Of a stretch of 64,000 bases of DNA, positions 34,219 through 43,026 are shown piece by piece. The stretch lies in assembly GCA_028691795.1 (NCBI GenBank), contig JAQUYQ010000001.1:42699-106698 (forward strand), read 5' to 3'. The position numbers and the translations under genes are program-made. The stretch is from Herbinix sp. (GTDB taxonomy: Bacteria; Bacillota; Clostridia; Lachnospirales; Lachnospiraceae). Under the pieces are notes generated by a model that worked only from the letters and a program-made list of their open reading frames with translations, was not told where the DNA came from and did no database searches. Position 1 is the first letter of the stretch. The number at the start of each line of letters is the position of its first letter.

Positions 34219-36453
34219 GTGGCTGAGACATATTATCTTAAAAAAGAATTAGAGGAAGCCAACGAGAAGTATAAAATGAGTGACGTCCCATTCGGCGTCA
34301 CTCTTTTAACTGGTGTAAATAATATATCGTCTTCAAGAACGATTATGTTTACTAACCATCGTGCACAATTTGTCAATCTAAATAATCCAGAATTTCCAAA
34401 AGTGTTTACTGGTTATGAAAACATGATTGGAGAGCACTCAACAGCAAAATACAAAGTCGATCGAGACTTTGTCGTTAAAGAGAAAATAGTTAGATTTCCT
34501 TTGTCTGATGAATATAAGGAAAAGGAACTTTATACTCTTGTCGTTTATGATCCAAAAAATGATTATTATGATCTTATAACGAAAAAGAAATATGAAGATC
34601 TAACCGAAAAATTCGGATTTGAGTATACCACTGAGAAGATGGATAAACTTGAGCCCGGTGATGAAATTGATAAAGGAGATATTCTATATTATTCCTCATC
34701 ATATGATGAAGATGGTAATTACCGTTATGGTAAAAATGTTCCGTTTATTTATTTGGTTGAAAACCAGAGTATTGAAGACGGACTCATTGCATCTGAATCA
34801 CTATCAAATTCAATGACATCAAAAGAAATTATAACCATCAAAGTATCTTTGAACGATAATGATTTCTTTTGTAATCTATATGGTGATGCTAATAGTTACA
34901 GAGGGTTTCCGAATATCGGTGAAGAAATAAAGAACGGTGTCGTTTGTTCTAAGAGACGAATCTTTAATGAACAAAAACTGTTTGATCTAATGGATAAAAA
35001 TCTGCGAAATATAAATTTCGCCTCTGATGATATCTATTATGGTAAAGGAAGAATCGCCGATATTACAATTTATTGTAATAAGAAACCCATTGATGAGATA
35101 GTGGAAACTCCTCTAAATGCTCAGATGTTGAAATATTTAAAAGAGCAAGAGAAGTATTATAGAGCCATTTACGAAGCAACCAAGGCAATCATTAACAGTG
35201 GCTCTAAATATTCCAAAGACGTTTCATATATCTATAAGAAGGCAAAGGATATTTTAGATCCGGATATCTTATGGAGAGATGAAGCGTCGGTGTTTGGAAA
35301 TATGGTTATTGAGTTTCTCATTGAGAAGGATGTTAAATTATCAGTTGGTCAGAAATTAACTGGTCGATATGGTAATAAAGGAGTCGTTGCGAAGATTCTT
35401 CCCGACGATGAAATGCCCTATCTTGAGAATGGAAAACAGATCCATTTATGTTTTAACACCAATGGTGTTATTAACAGAATGAATGCGTTCCAGCTTTATG
35501 AGCAATCAATTACATTCATTTGTAATAGGACTCAAGAACGAATGAGAGAACTCAAAACAAAAAAACAAAAAGCCGATTTACTTCTGAAGTTGATATATCT
35601 ATTCAATGAAAAAGAAGGGTTAAAGCTTAAAGAATACTATGAAAAGATGTCTCCAAAAGAACAAGAGGAGTTCATCGAACGTGTCTCATACGGAGCGATT
35701 TATGTAAATATTCCTCCGTTTTGGCATGATATTCCGTTGTTTGAGAGATTGAAAAACATATATAAAGAGTTTGATTGGATTAAACCTTATGATGTTTATA
35801 TAAACAAATTTGGTAGAAAGATTAAGCTCATTAATCCACTTGTATGTGGTGATATGTATATCATGAAACTTAAACAGACATCTGCCAAGGGATTCTCCGT
35901 TAGAGCAACCGGTAGTATCAATAATAAAGGTCTACCAGGAAAATCGAATAAAGCAAAGACTAACAGAGAACTATATTCAAATACGCCTATTCGTATTGGT
36001 GATCAGGAATCTACTAATATGATGATTACCAATGACGTTGACACCGTTAAGAAGCTCCATTGTTTATATCGATTTTCAACCAAAGGAAGAAGAACGATTT
36101 GTAAGAAGCTTCTTAAGGGTAAACCTATCAAAGATATTAAAATCGATGATAGTTTCAAAAATAGAAACGTTGAAATTCTTAATGCTTATTTGAAGGTCAT
36201 GGGGTTGAAACTTGTCTTTGATGATGACTTTATCACTGTTGATATCGAGGATACAAAATTGTATACCGAGAAGATTGGTCATAAAGAATTGTCTGGCACA
36301 AGGGAGCAATTATCAGACTTTCAGAAGGTCTTTAATGAGATTAAACGTTCTACTATAACTACTGACAGTGAATTCAATGATATTGTCGACAAAGCTATTG
36401 AAAGACAAAGATTGATTCATGAAGGCTATATATTTGTAGAGATCGAAGATTAA
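34219..36453 (+). CDS. RNA polymerase beta subunit, C-terminal half
   Basis: 744 aa, GTG start with GAGGTG site. It covers the second half of bacterial beta: SSRTIMFTNHRAQFV (compare the ALMGSNMQRQAVPL region), NQSIEDGLIASESL (NYEDAILISERLV region), SVGQKLTGRYGNKGVVAKILPDDEMP ([22 protein letters not shown], the lysine-containing active-site segment), INRMNAFQLYE (PSRMNIGQVLE), GDMYIMKLKQTSAKGFSVRATG (VGYMYMLKL...KIHARSTG). The matching N-terminal half is the spliced gene at 40972-43013. Splitting of beta and beta-prime into separate genes is typical of phiKZ-like and AR9-like jumbo phages, whose enzymes transcribe phage genes without host polymerase. No beta-prime genes are in the window. 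Confidence 0.88.
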   Translation: MAETYYLKKELEEANEKYKMSDVPFGVTLLTGVNNISSSRTIMFTNHRAQFVNLNNPEFPKVFTGYENMIGEHSTAKYKVDRDFVVKEKIVRFPLSDEYKEKELYTLVVYDPKNDYYDLITKKKYEDLTEKFGFEYTTEKMDKLEPGDEIDKGDILYYSSSYDEDGNYRYGKNVPFIYLVENQSIEDGLIASESLSNSMTSKEIITIKVSLNDNDFFCNLYGDANSYRGFPNIGEEIKNGVVCSKRRIFNEQKLFDLMDKNLRNINFASDDIYYGKGRIADITIYCNKKPIDEIVETPLNAQMLKYLKEQEKYYRAIYEATKAIINSGSKYSKDVSYIYKKAKDILDPDILWRDEASVFGNMVIEFLIEKDVKLSVGQKLTGRYGNKGVVAKILPDDEMPYLENGKQIHLCFNTNGVINRMNAFQLYEQSITFICNRTQERMRELKTKKQKADLLLKLIYLFNEKEGLKLKEYYEKMSPKEQEEFIERVSYGAIYVNIPPFWHDIPLFERLKNIYKEFDWIKPYDVYINKFGRKIKLINPLVCGDMYIMKLKQTSAKGFSVRATGSINNKGLPGKSNKAKTNRELYSNTPIRIGDQESTNMMITNDVDTVKKLHCLYRFSTKGRRTICKKLLKGKPIKDIKIDDSFKNRNVEILNAYLKVMGLKLVFDDDFITVDIEDTKLYTEKIGHKELSGTREQLSDFQKVFNEIKRSTITTDSEFNDIVDKAIERQRLIHEGYIFVEIED

Positions 36454-36457
36454 TAGT

Positions 36458-36493
36458 ATTCTCCATAGGAATTTAATTATTCCTATGGAGAAT
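36458..36493 (+). terminator. Hairpin terminator after beta C-terminal gene
   Basis: Perfect 15-bp inverted repeat (36458-36472 / 36479-36493) just after the stop codon. Confidence 0.75.
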
Positions 36494-36509
36494 TTCTTCC
36501 ATTTATAAA

Positions 36510-36519
36510 TATATATTAT
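36510..36519 (+). promoter_or_regulatory. Candidate phage promoter motif TATATATTAT
   Basis: Exact motif copy 56 nt upstream of ATG 36576, between a terminator and the gene. Confidence 0.55.
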
Positions 36520-36575
36520 ATCAGTAGATACGTAAGTAAATATAATAATAATTTATTAAATGGAGGAATTTAACA

Positions 36576-37307
36576 ATGACTAAGGTTAAAGACAAGACTG
36601 GCAAAAAAATGAAGAAGCTCAGTAATAGAATGGAAGAACTCATCGCCGTCGGCGTTGAAGAAACCACTCTCCAGAAGTTCGCCGATATGTTCTGCGATCT
36701 CAATCCTCAGTTCACATACAGTGATATTGAGAAGTATATCGAACAGGGCGGCGACGCGGTTATCAAGGAAGAATATACCGCGAAGAAAAAAGATATCAAA
36801 AAGGCTTTTGAAGAGGCCTGCAAAAACAGAGCCCGAAAGGACGACGACAAGGCGGTTCTCGTCGTCGAGGAGAAAAATGAGACCGAAAAGGAACCCAAGC
36901 CTATTGAGGTTGATGATGATGTTGTCGTCGGAAAACTGATTCGAATCTCGGACTTCCTCGGCGAAGATGACGAAGTTGAAGAGAAAAAGCCCGAGCCTGA
37001 TTCCGATTATGTTCGTGACATCCTCGAGACGGCAGAGAATAAGATGAACAAGCTCTTCGGCGAGTTCCTCAATGAGGATAAGCCCGGAAAGGAAATCATG
37101 TTCAAGCTTATGACTTATTCTGCGATCCTTGAGTGCAAGAACATCTTCAATGCGATCTATGAAATCTATTCCGAAGTCTCCGGAATCGATATCGATCAGA
37201 GCGAAGTGTATTCGCTCGTGTCTGCGAAACGCGATAAGCTCATCGCAGATGTTGCCAAGGATCAATTCAATCGCATCGGCAAGCTCATCCAGAAGAAGAT
37301 TGCATAA
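36576..37307 (+). CDS. Abundant-type hypothetical protein, 243 aa
   Basis: Not recognised. N-terminal 80 residues basic and helical, a central acidic low-complexity part (residues about 85-140, rich in D, E, P and V), and a C-terminal all-helical domain of about 100 residues ending in RIGKLIQKKIA. Codon use is strongly GC-ending like the tail sheath gene. Monocistronic with its own promoter-like motif and terminator, a layout shared by the other codon-biased orphans. TGGAGG precedes ATG. A large antisense frame over the gene is a shadow of this codon bias. Confidence 0.75.
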   Translation: MTKVKDKTGKKMKKLSNRMEELIAVGVEETTLQKFADMFCDLNPQFTYSDIEKYIEQGGDAVIKEEYTAKKKDIKKAFEEACKNRARKDDDKAVLVVEEKNETEKEPKPIEVDDDVVVGKLIRISDFLGEDDEVEEKKPEPDSDYVRDILETAENKMNKLFGEFLNEDKPGKEIMFKLMTYSAILECKNIFNAIYEIYSEVSGIDIDQSEVYSLVSAKRDKLIADVAKDQFNRIGKLIQKKIA

Positions 37308-37321
37308 GTCTCCTTTATCTA

Positions 37322-37360
37322 AAATAGCGTGGTGGTAAAATTCCACCACGCTATTTTTTT
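37322..37360 (+). terminator. Rho-independent terminator
   Basis: 14-bp perfect GC-rich stem (37322-37335 / 37343-37356) followed by a T-run. Confidence 0.88.
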
Positions 37361-37419
37361 AGTATATAATTATATTAAGATGAAAACTTTTATATAATAT
37401 CATTAAAGGAAGTGAAATT

Positions 37420-39507
37420 ATGGATAATTTAACGTTGATGAAAGACGTTCTCGATTTAGCGAATTCTGGCTCCTTTGAAGAAGCCGTTTATCATTATAAA
37501 GAAAACAAACTGGATCGCTACACAATCTATTTGGCTTATAAGAAAGACGATCTTGAGCCAGAAGATAAACAATTTATCAAAGATGCAGTTCTATTTCTCC
37601 AGGGAGTTTATAACAATTCAACCTATGAATCTCCTATATCTGATTATGACTATGATGTTCTTTATGAGAAAAATAAAGATATATCAGGAATTGATTTTGT
37701 TGGGTCTGCCCTAACTGGAGATACTGGAATATTTCATGAATATCCCGATCTACGAGGAAGTCTCGACAAGGTTCATTATTTCTCAGAATTTGAAAGGGGT
37801 AATAATACTCGGAAGAGTTATGAGAAATGGATGAATGGTGTAGCTGCAAGATATCGACAAGTTACCGGAAAACTAATAGACCTATCCCAGGTATCTATTT
37901 TAGTGATGCCTAAGTTTGATGGTTTGTCGGTTATCTTTGAATTGGATAATTATTTTGTTAATCGGGCTCTTCTTCGTGGAGATGTTGAAAAGAATGAAAC
38001 GGATGATATATCCTTTATATTCGATAACTACAAGTTTGTTAATGATAAGATTCCTAATGGGAAATGTGGCATGAAAACAGAAGTGGTTGTGAAAAGAAAA
38101 GATTTTAAGAAGATGCAAGAAAAAATTCAAGATTTTAGCTCTCAAAGAAGCGCATGTTCTTCAATATTGAATAGCAAGGCTTTGGATTATGTGAGGGCTT
38201 GTCAAAAATATTTGACAGTAATTCCTCTTCAGTTTCAAGATTATGAAACTAAAGAAATCACTGTCAATGAATTCTCAGAATTTGGTTCTTCTATTATCAG
38301 AATGACTGATATAAAAGAACTCAAATTCAATATCGATAATATTGTTAGTAATGTTGAAAATCAGGGTTTGCCGATAGACGGTATAGTCATCCGCATACTT
38401 GATTCCAAATTACAGCAAATCCTCGGTAGACGAGAAGATAGTGGAATAAACAACTATGAAGTTGCATATAAATTCCCACCCCCAAAGAAAAAGACAAGAA
38501 TAATAAGTCTTGAATTTGGTATGGGTAAATTCGGAAATCTTAATCCTATTGCAAAGATAGAACCGGTTATGATGAATGGAAACCAAATCTATTCAATATC
38601 AATTGGTTCTATAGATCGACTGAGACAGTTGGGTCTAGCTCGATATGATGAGGTTATAGTAACTTATGATATTATACCTTATCTATATATCGACGAGACC
38701 TGTGAACGAAGCGATAAAAAGAAATTTAAGATTCCGGAGTTTTGTCCTAAATGTGGAGAGAAACTCCATGGATATCCGGAACTACAATGTATCAATGATG
38801 AATGCCCATTAAAGGTTAAAGGTAATATATTAAATTACCTTAGCAAGATGGGAATAAAAAATATTTCATCAGCAACAGTAGATCAGTTCTTTGAACATGG
38901 CGTTGTTAAATCTATCAAAGACCTTTATACTCTTGAACACTATAGACATGAGCTCAATTTTATAAAGGGATTTGGAGAAAAGAAACTCAAGAATATCATT
39001 AAGAGTATTGATGATCATAGAACTGTGAAGGATTATGTGTTGCTTGGGTCTCTTGGAATAGAAGATGTGGCCATTAAATTATTCAAGAATATATGCTCGG
39101 TTCATTCAGTAGAAGATATTCTTGGAATATGTAGAACCTATAACACTGACTTACTCCTTGGTTTAAAGGGGGTTAAGGTGTCAACGGCAGACAAAATTGT
39201 CGCCGGAATCAATAAGAATAGAAAACTTATTGAATTCCTTATGAATGAACTTCATGTCGTATCTTCTAAAGGTGAAGATGAATTTGATTCATATGCAACC
39301 TTTACCAAGGTAAGAGATGAAAAATTTGAAAAATTTCTGGCTTCTAAGAAAGTCGGAGTAATTGAGATGTCTAAAAGTAAAACTAAGATTCTCATTGTAC
39401 CCGATTTGTCTGTATCTTCTGAGAAGATAAATAAAGCTAAGAAATATAATATCCCAATCATCCCAATAAGCGATGCTTATAAAATGTTCGAATATAACAC
39501 CCAATAA
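37420..39507 (+). CDS. ligA: NAD+-dependent DNA ligase (LigA)
   Basis: 695 aa, close to the bacterial LigA length. The Ia-like SPISDYDYDVLYE (residues 71-83) is the NAD-binding signature, and the adenylated lysine lies in VMPKFDGLS (Lys165, KxDG). An OB-fold, then a four-cysteine zinc finger (CPKCGEKL...CINDECP, near residues 445-467), helix-hairpin-helix repeats (NFIKGFGEKKLKNI, GVKVSTADKIVAGI) and a degenerate BRCT-like C-terminus (ILIVPDLSVSSEKINKAKK) follow in LigA order. It seals nicks left after lagging-strand synthesis, repair and recombination. Ribosome site AAAGGAAG. Confidence 0.93.
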   Translation: MDNLTLMKDVLDLANSGSFEEAVYHYKENKLDRYTIYLAYKKDDLEPEDKQFIKDAVLFLQGVYNNSTYESPISDYDYDVLYEKNKDISGIDFVGSALTGDTGIFHEYPDLRGSLDKVHYFSEFERGNNTRKSYEKWMNGVAARYRQVTGKLIDLSQVSILVMPKFDGLSVIFELDNYFVNRALLRGDVEKNETDDISFIFDNYKFVNDKIPNGKCGMKTEVVVKRKDFKKMQEKIQDFSSQRSACSSILNSKALDYVRACQKYLTVIPLQFQDYETKEITVNEFSEFGSSIIRMTDIKELKFNIDNIVSNVENQGLPIDGIVIRILDSKLQQILGRREDSGINNYEVAYKFPPPKKKTRIISLEFGMGKFGNLNPIAKIEPVMMNGNQIYSISIGSIDRLRQLGLARYDEVIVTYDIIPYLYIDETCERSDKKKFKIPEFCPKCGEKLHGYPELQCINDECPLKVKGNILNYLSKMGIKNISSATVDQFFEHGVVKSIKDLYTLEHYRHELNFIKGFGEKKLKNIIKSIDDHRTVKDYVLLGSLGIEDVAIKLFKNICSVHSVEDILGICRTYNTDLLLGLKGVKVSTADKIVAGINKNRKLIEFLMNELHVVSSKGEDEFDSYATFTKVRDEKFEKFLASKKVGVIEMSKSKTKILIVPDLSVSSEKINKAKKYNIPIIPISDAYKMFEYNTQ

Positions 39508-39532
39508 TCAAAAATTCTAATCAAAACAAAAT

Positions 39533-39542
39533 TATATATTAT
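39533..39542 (+). promoter_or_regulatory. Candidate phage promoter motif TATATATTAT
   Basis: Exact motif copy 55 nt upstream of ATG 39598. Confidence 0.5.
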
Positions 39543-39597
39543 AGTTTTGGTTAAGAATGATACAAGAAAAAATATTAAATATGAAGGAGAATTTATT

Positions 39598-39870
39598 ATG
39601 CAAAGAATGATTACTGTTGAGGACCTGAAAGACGATGTCAGAGAGGAACTCGCCGAGATGTTCGGATATGAGATCGACGAAGATGTTGAGATTGGTATAA
39701 TCTCCGACGATGACGTCGAGGTAGACCTTGCTCCGGTCGGAATCGTTTATGAAGACTATGATCCCGACGACGACGATGATGATGATGATGACTTTGACGA
39801 CGACGATGATGACGATGAGGATTTCGATGACGAGGCCGAAGACATCATCTCTGAAATGCTTGGTGACTAA
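39598..39870 (+). CDS. Highly acidic protein with poly-Asp tail, 90 aa
   Basis: Start 39598 (MQRMITVEDL) follows GAAGGAG; the open frame extends upstream without a ribosome site. Residues 1-50 form a small ordered-looking domain. From about residue 52 the protein is almost wholly Asp/Glu, with two long aspartate runs, ending in a short helix EDIISEMLGD. Strongly acidic small proteins in phages include DNA mimics that inhibit restriction or RNA polymerase factors, and the layout also recalls the acidic tail of the polymerase delta subunit; both are guesses. GC-enriched codons suggest good expression. Its stop is 2 nt before the MqsA-like gene. Confidence 0.72.
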   Translation: MQRMITVEDLKDDVREELAEMFGYEIDEDVEIGIISDDDVEVDLAPVGIVYEDYDPDDDDDDDDDFDDDDDDDEDFDDEAEDIISEMLGD

Positions 39871-39872
39871 CC

Positions 39873-40403
39873 ATGCTATGTCCCGGTTGTCAATCTGACG
39901 TTGTGGGAAAAATCACAACCAAGAAAGAGAACATTCGAATCCGTGGCGAAAAAATAAACGTAACGTGTCAGACCCGTGTATGTAATATATGCGGGTCTGA
40001 CATTCACGACGCTGAACTTAGGGAAAAGAATATTAAGAATGCCGAGAATGTTTATAGACATATCCATTCTATGTTATTTCCTGAGGACATTGCGCTAATT
40101 CGTAAAAGTTATGGACTAAGTCAGAGGTTATTTTCCGTTGTTATTGGGTTTGGAGTTAAGACAATTATGCGCTATGAACGAGGAGCGCTTCCTGATGAAG
40201 CTCATAATAACTTAATTATCACACTCAGAGATCCAAAAATCTTTATAGATATTTGGAATCGGAAAAGACATCTACTTAGCGATGGAGATAATGCTAAAAT
40301 ATCACATACATTATCAATATCAATTAAAGATCCTAATCTATTGAGATATATATCCTTTGGATTTCAGGATCGCCATTCATCTAAAGCTATTATGTCGAAT
40401 TAA
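39873..40403 (+). CDS. MqsA/HigA-like zinc-finger XRE regulator
   Basis: 176 aa. Residues 1-45 hold a two-CxxC zinc finger (CPGC ... CNICG) as in MqsA-type antitoxins. Residues about 68-115 form an XRE helix-turn-helix (EDIALIRKSYGLSQRLFSVVIGFGVKTIMRYERGALP). A C-terminal extension of about 55 residues follows. MqsA-type proteins are antitoxins and DNA-binding repressors; no mRNA-interferase toxin is seen beside it, so a solitary regulator is more likely here. The ATG has no good ribosome site and sits 2 nt after the acidic gene, so it should be translationally coupled. Confidence 0.75.
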   Translation: MLCPGCQSDVVGKITTKKENIRIRGEKINVTCQTRVCNICGSDIHDAELREKNIKNAENVYRHIHSMLFPEDIALIRKSYGLSQRLFSVVIGFGVKTIMRYERGALPDEAHNNLIITLRDPKIFIDIWNRKRHLLSDGDNAKISHTLSISIKDPNLLRYISFGFQDRHSSKAIMSN

Positions 40404-40455
40404 ATTTAATTTAATTCGATACAATAAATTAAATATTTTATGGAGGTTATTTAAC

Positions 40456-40848
40456 ATGGGAAAGAAAAATAACGTATCGAAGGACAATATTGATTTTATG
40501 AAGACTGTTGGGATCTGCATCGATGAGAGCGATCTCAATGCCATTTTCGAAATCGCCGAGAACACCGTTCTCGTTCTCGAGGACAAGAAGATCAAGTCCA
40601 ACACCAACGCGGTCATCGCGGTTTCATTTGAATTCATGAGTGAGTTCATCAAATATCTCGCGGCTCACAAGCCCGATGAAGATGATGAATCCACTCTTGT
40701 TAATTTCGGCGACCTTCTGACTCTCGGCATCGATCGCCGGAGTTCTGATGAAGGAAAGGAAGCCAATTTCACTCCTATCGCCGAAGCTGGCCAGCTTTTC
40801 AAGTTCGCTATCAAGGATGACGCAATGACCGAGACCGACGAGGACTAA
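40456..40848 (+). CDS. Abundant-type hypothetical protein, 130 aa
   Basis: Not recognised. Start 40456 (MGKKNNVSK) follows TGGAGG; an ATG 99 nt upstream lacks a site and overlaps the regulator gene. Helical N-terminal two-thirds, acidic end (AMTETDED). Strong GC-ending codon bias beginning exactly at this start. It has no promoter motif directly upstream, so it may be co-transcribed with the acidic and MqsA-like genes. Confidence 0.75.
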   Translation: MGKKNNVSKDNIDFMKTVGICIDESDLNAIFEIAENTVLVLEDKKIKSNTNAVIAVSFEFMSEFIKYLAAHKPDEDDESTLVNFGDLLTLGIDRRSSDEGKEANFTPIAEAGQLFKFAIKDDAMTETDED

Positions 40849-40888
40849 TACACATTAACTTATCTTTCTGGTCAGAAAGAGTAATGAG

Positions 40889-40927
40889 TTGGGAGCAGGG
40901 TTTAAAACTTTGCTCCCAATTTTTTTA
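40889..40927 (+). terminator. Rho-independent terminator
   Basis: 9-bp stem (40889-40897 / 40911-40919) with further weak pairing in its loop, followed by a run of T. Confidence 0.8.
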
Positions 40928-40940
40928 TACTCTATTGGTC

Positions 40941-40950
40941 TATATATTAT
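40941..40950 (+). promoter_or_regulatory. Candidate phage promoter motif TATATATTAT
   Basis: Exact motif copy only 21 nt before the ATG at 40972, so the leader would be very short. Confidence 0.5.
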
Positions 40951-40971
40951 GAAGGTAAAGGAGTGTGGGAT

Positions 40972-42369
40972 ATGGAAAAATTTATCGCTCAGTTCAAAAA
41001 CGGGAATGAAGACAAAGTCAACGTTGATTTAATCACTAGAAAGAATGATGGTGATATTGTTGACTATATTGCAAATGCTTGCAAATCATTAGAAACTTTA
41101 AAGTATATCAAGTTTATTGGTTATGATGTAATTGAAGATGAGAGCAAAATCGATATTAACGATTTCATATATACCCGGAAGAAAAAGAATAAAGGAGGTA
41201 AGAAGGAAGAAGAGAAGAAATACATGTATATCACTGACAGTAGATATGCAGAGGTAATTCTCAAGTTCAAACTTACCTGTAAGAATCGAGACGATGATAA
41301 TCGAATTGTTGATGAAGTGATTCAGAAGAAGATACTTATATTAGTCCCTGATAGAGATGGTTATTATACCATCAAAGGGAAGAAGTATATCCTTCTGTAT
41401 CAACTTGTTGACAGTTCGACGTATAAGAATAAAGATCGTCTTACTCTTAAATCTTTTATGCCCATTATCATTAAACGCACAATGCAGACGTATAATGATA
41501 CTAAGGGGGCAGAATATAAAGCCCCGATATTTACTATAAATATATTCAAGAAAGAATTGGATATATTCCTTTTCTATTTCGCTAACTTTGGAGTTTTAGA
41601 AACGCTGAATTATTGGTCTGTAAATAAGATCATTCGATTTAGGTCTGAAGTTAAAGATGCAGAAAAGTATATCTATTTCGGTATCAGCTCTAAGTTGTTT
41701 ATCGAAATCGATAGACCTATGTTTGAAAAATATGCTTATGTTAGAAGCATGGTCTTTATGATACTCAATATTTGTACTAATCGTATGACTATTGAGTCAT
41801 TATATAAGAATAAAACATGGATTGAAAAAATAGGGGCTACTTGTACGACCAACATCAATAATTATTATGAGAAGGGTATGAATCGATTAACATCATTCGA
41901 TAGAATGATCGATGAAACCACTAAGAAGGTTTTAAAAATAAACCCCGATCATAAACAATCTATATTTTCCATAGTAAGGTGGATGGTTCAGAATTATGAT
42001 GAACTCCACACAAAAGATAATATGAGTTTAGTAAATAAGAGATTGAGATGTAATGAATATATCGCTTCTCTATTAACTAAAGTATTTAGTGAAAGGCTAA
42101 ACAGAATTATCTCTATGGGTGACAAAGCTACAATGAAAGAAGTAAAGCAAATATTTAAGTTTAAAGGCGATGCAATTATAACTGAGCTATATAGTGCAGG
42201 CTTGTTAAGATTTGATGACGCTATTAATGATATGGACTTATTCAATCGCCTCAAATATACTTCTAAAGGGCCAAACGCTCTGGGCTCAAAAAATGCAAAT
42301 AATATATCTACCAGATATAGAGGAATTCATCCTTCATATTTAGGAAGAATAGATATTAACGTCTGTGGT
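40972..42369 (+). CDS. RNA polymerase beta subunit N-terminal half, exon 1
   Basis: 466 codons. Start ATG 40972 (MEKFIAQFK) is 8 nt after AAAGGAG; a GTG 9 nt earlier overlaps that site. Much of the exon is divergent. Its end, ISTRYRGIHPSYLGRIDINVCG, matches the beta motif RDVHPTHYGRICPIETPEG that precedes the fork/switch regions. The unspliced frame runs into TGA at 42412. Joining base 42369 to 42732 gives GRIDINVCG-SSDPGASGVLTP, restoring the motif. Partner of the C-terminal half at 34219. Confidence 0.85.
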
Positions 42370-42731
42370 GAACATGTTGCCACCGTTTCTTTAATTGCGG
42401 GGATGAGGAAGTGACGCCCCTATCTGAGATTAACTTCTTGGATGCCTAAGAGCCTTATATACTAAACTTATATAGCGATGTATAGGTGGCCATATCTAAT
42501 CAGTATGGGCATAGTAAAAAGTATAAGGATATATGGTCAATCCGCAGCCAAGTGACTCTTAACAGAGTTAAAGGTTCAACGACTATCAGCTTATAAGCTG
42601 TTAGAATTCAAGTGAATTCGAAATGGGAAACCTCAATATTTATATTGGGAAGATATAGTCTGGTATCCTATAGAAATATAGGGAAGTTCATAAGAGAACT
42701 GCGTAGATTAACGACCTACGTGAACACAACG
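42370..42731 (+). other. Group I intron in RNA polymerase beta gene
   Basis: 362 nt with no endonuclease gene. The 5' exon ends GUGGU, which pairs with the guide GCCAC (42379-42383) to form P1 with a U-G pair at the splice site; the intron ends in G (42731). P7 is GACTAT (42581-42586) with ATAGTC (42655-42660). Long stretches of the core (about 42530-42586 and 42680-42725) are virtually identical to the intron at 18853-19315. The 3' boundary is chosen for the terminal G and for the protein motif; ending 9 nt earlier at 42722 is a less fitting alternative. Confidence 0.85.
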
Positions 42732-43013
42732 AGTTCAGATCCAGGAGCTAGTGGAGTACTAACTCCGATGTGTCATACGGATGGTTTATATTTCTATGAC
42801 CAAGATGAACCAGAAGGATTTAAGGATAGTTTCGACGATATTATGTCTGAGTATATCAAATCTAATGAAGATTGGATTGAGATAGAAACAGATAATCTTA
42901 CTAAAGAAGATATCATGAAACTATTAGGAGTTATTAAGAATCATGAGACTCCTATGGAAGTGCAAATGTTTGATGACTCTAAAGTTATGGTAATTAAACA
43001 ACAAGAAGAATGA
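42732..43013 (+). CDS. RNA polymerase beta subunit N-terminal half, exon 2
   Basis: 93 codons after splicing, reading SSDPGASGVLTPMCHTDGLYFYDQDEPEGF, then an acidic, helical C-terminus (ending MVIKQQEE). It supplies the end of the N-terminal half of beta, so the natural break between the two genes falls downstream of the conserved HPSYLGRI motif. The frame is open upstream within the intron but lacks a ribosome site there. Confidence 0.8.
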   Translation, partial: SSDPGASGVLTPMCHTDGLYFYDQDEPEGFKDSFDDIMSEYIKSNEDWIEIETDNLTKEDIMKLLGVIKNHETPMEVQMFDDSKVMVIKQQEE

Positions 43014-43026
43014 CGAGGTGAATGCT

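Noticed and set aside
36570-37349. A 259-codon antisense frame over the 243-aa gene
   Set aside because: No ribosome site; overlaps the terminator; shadow of codon bias.
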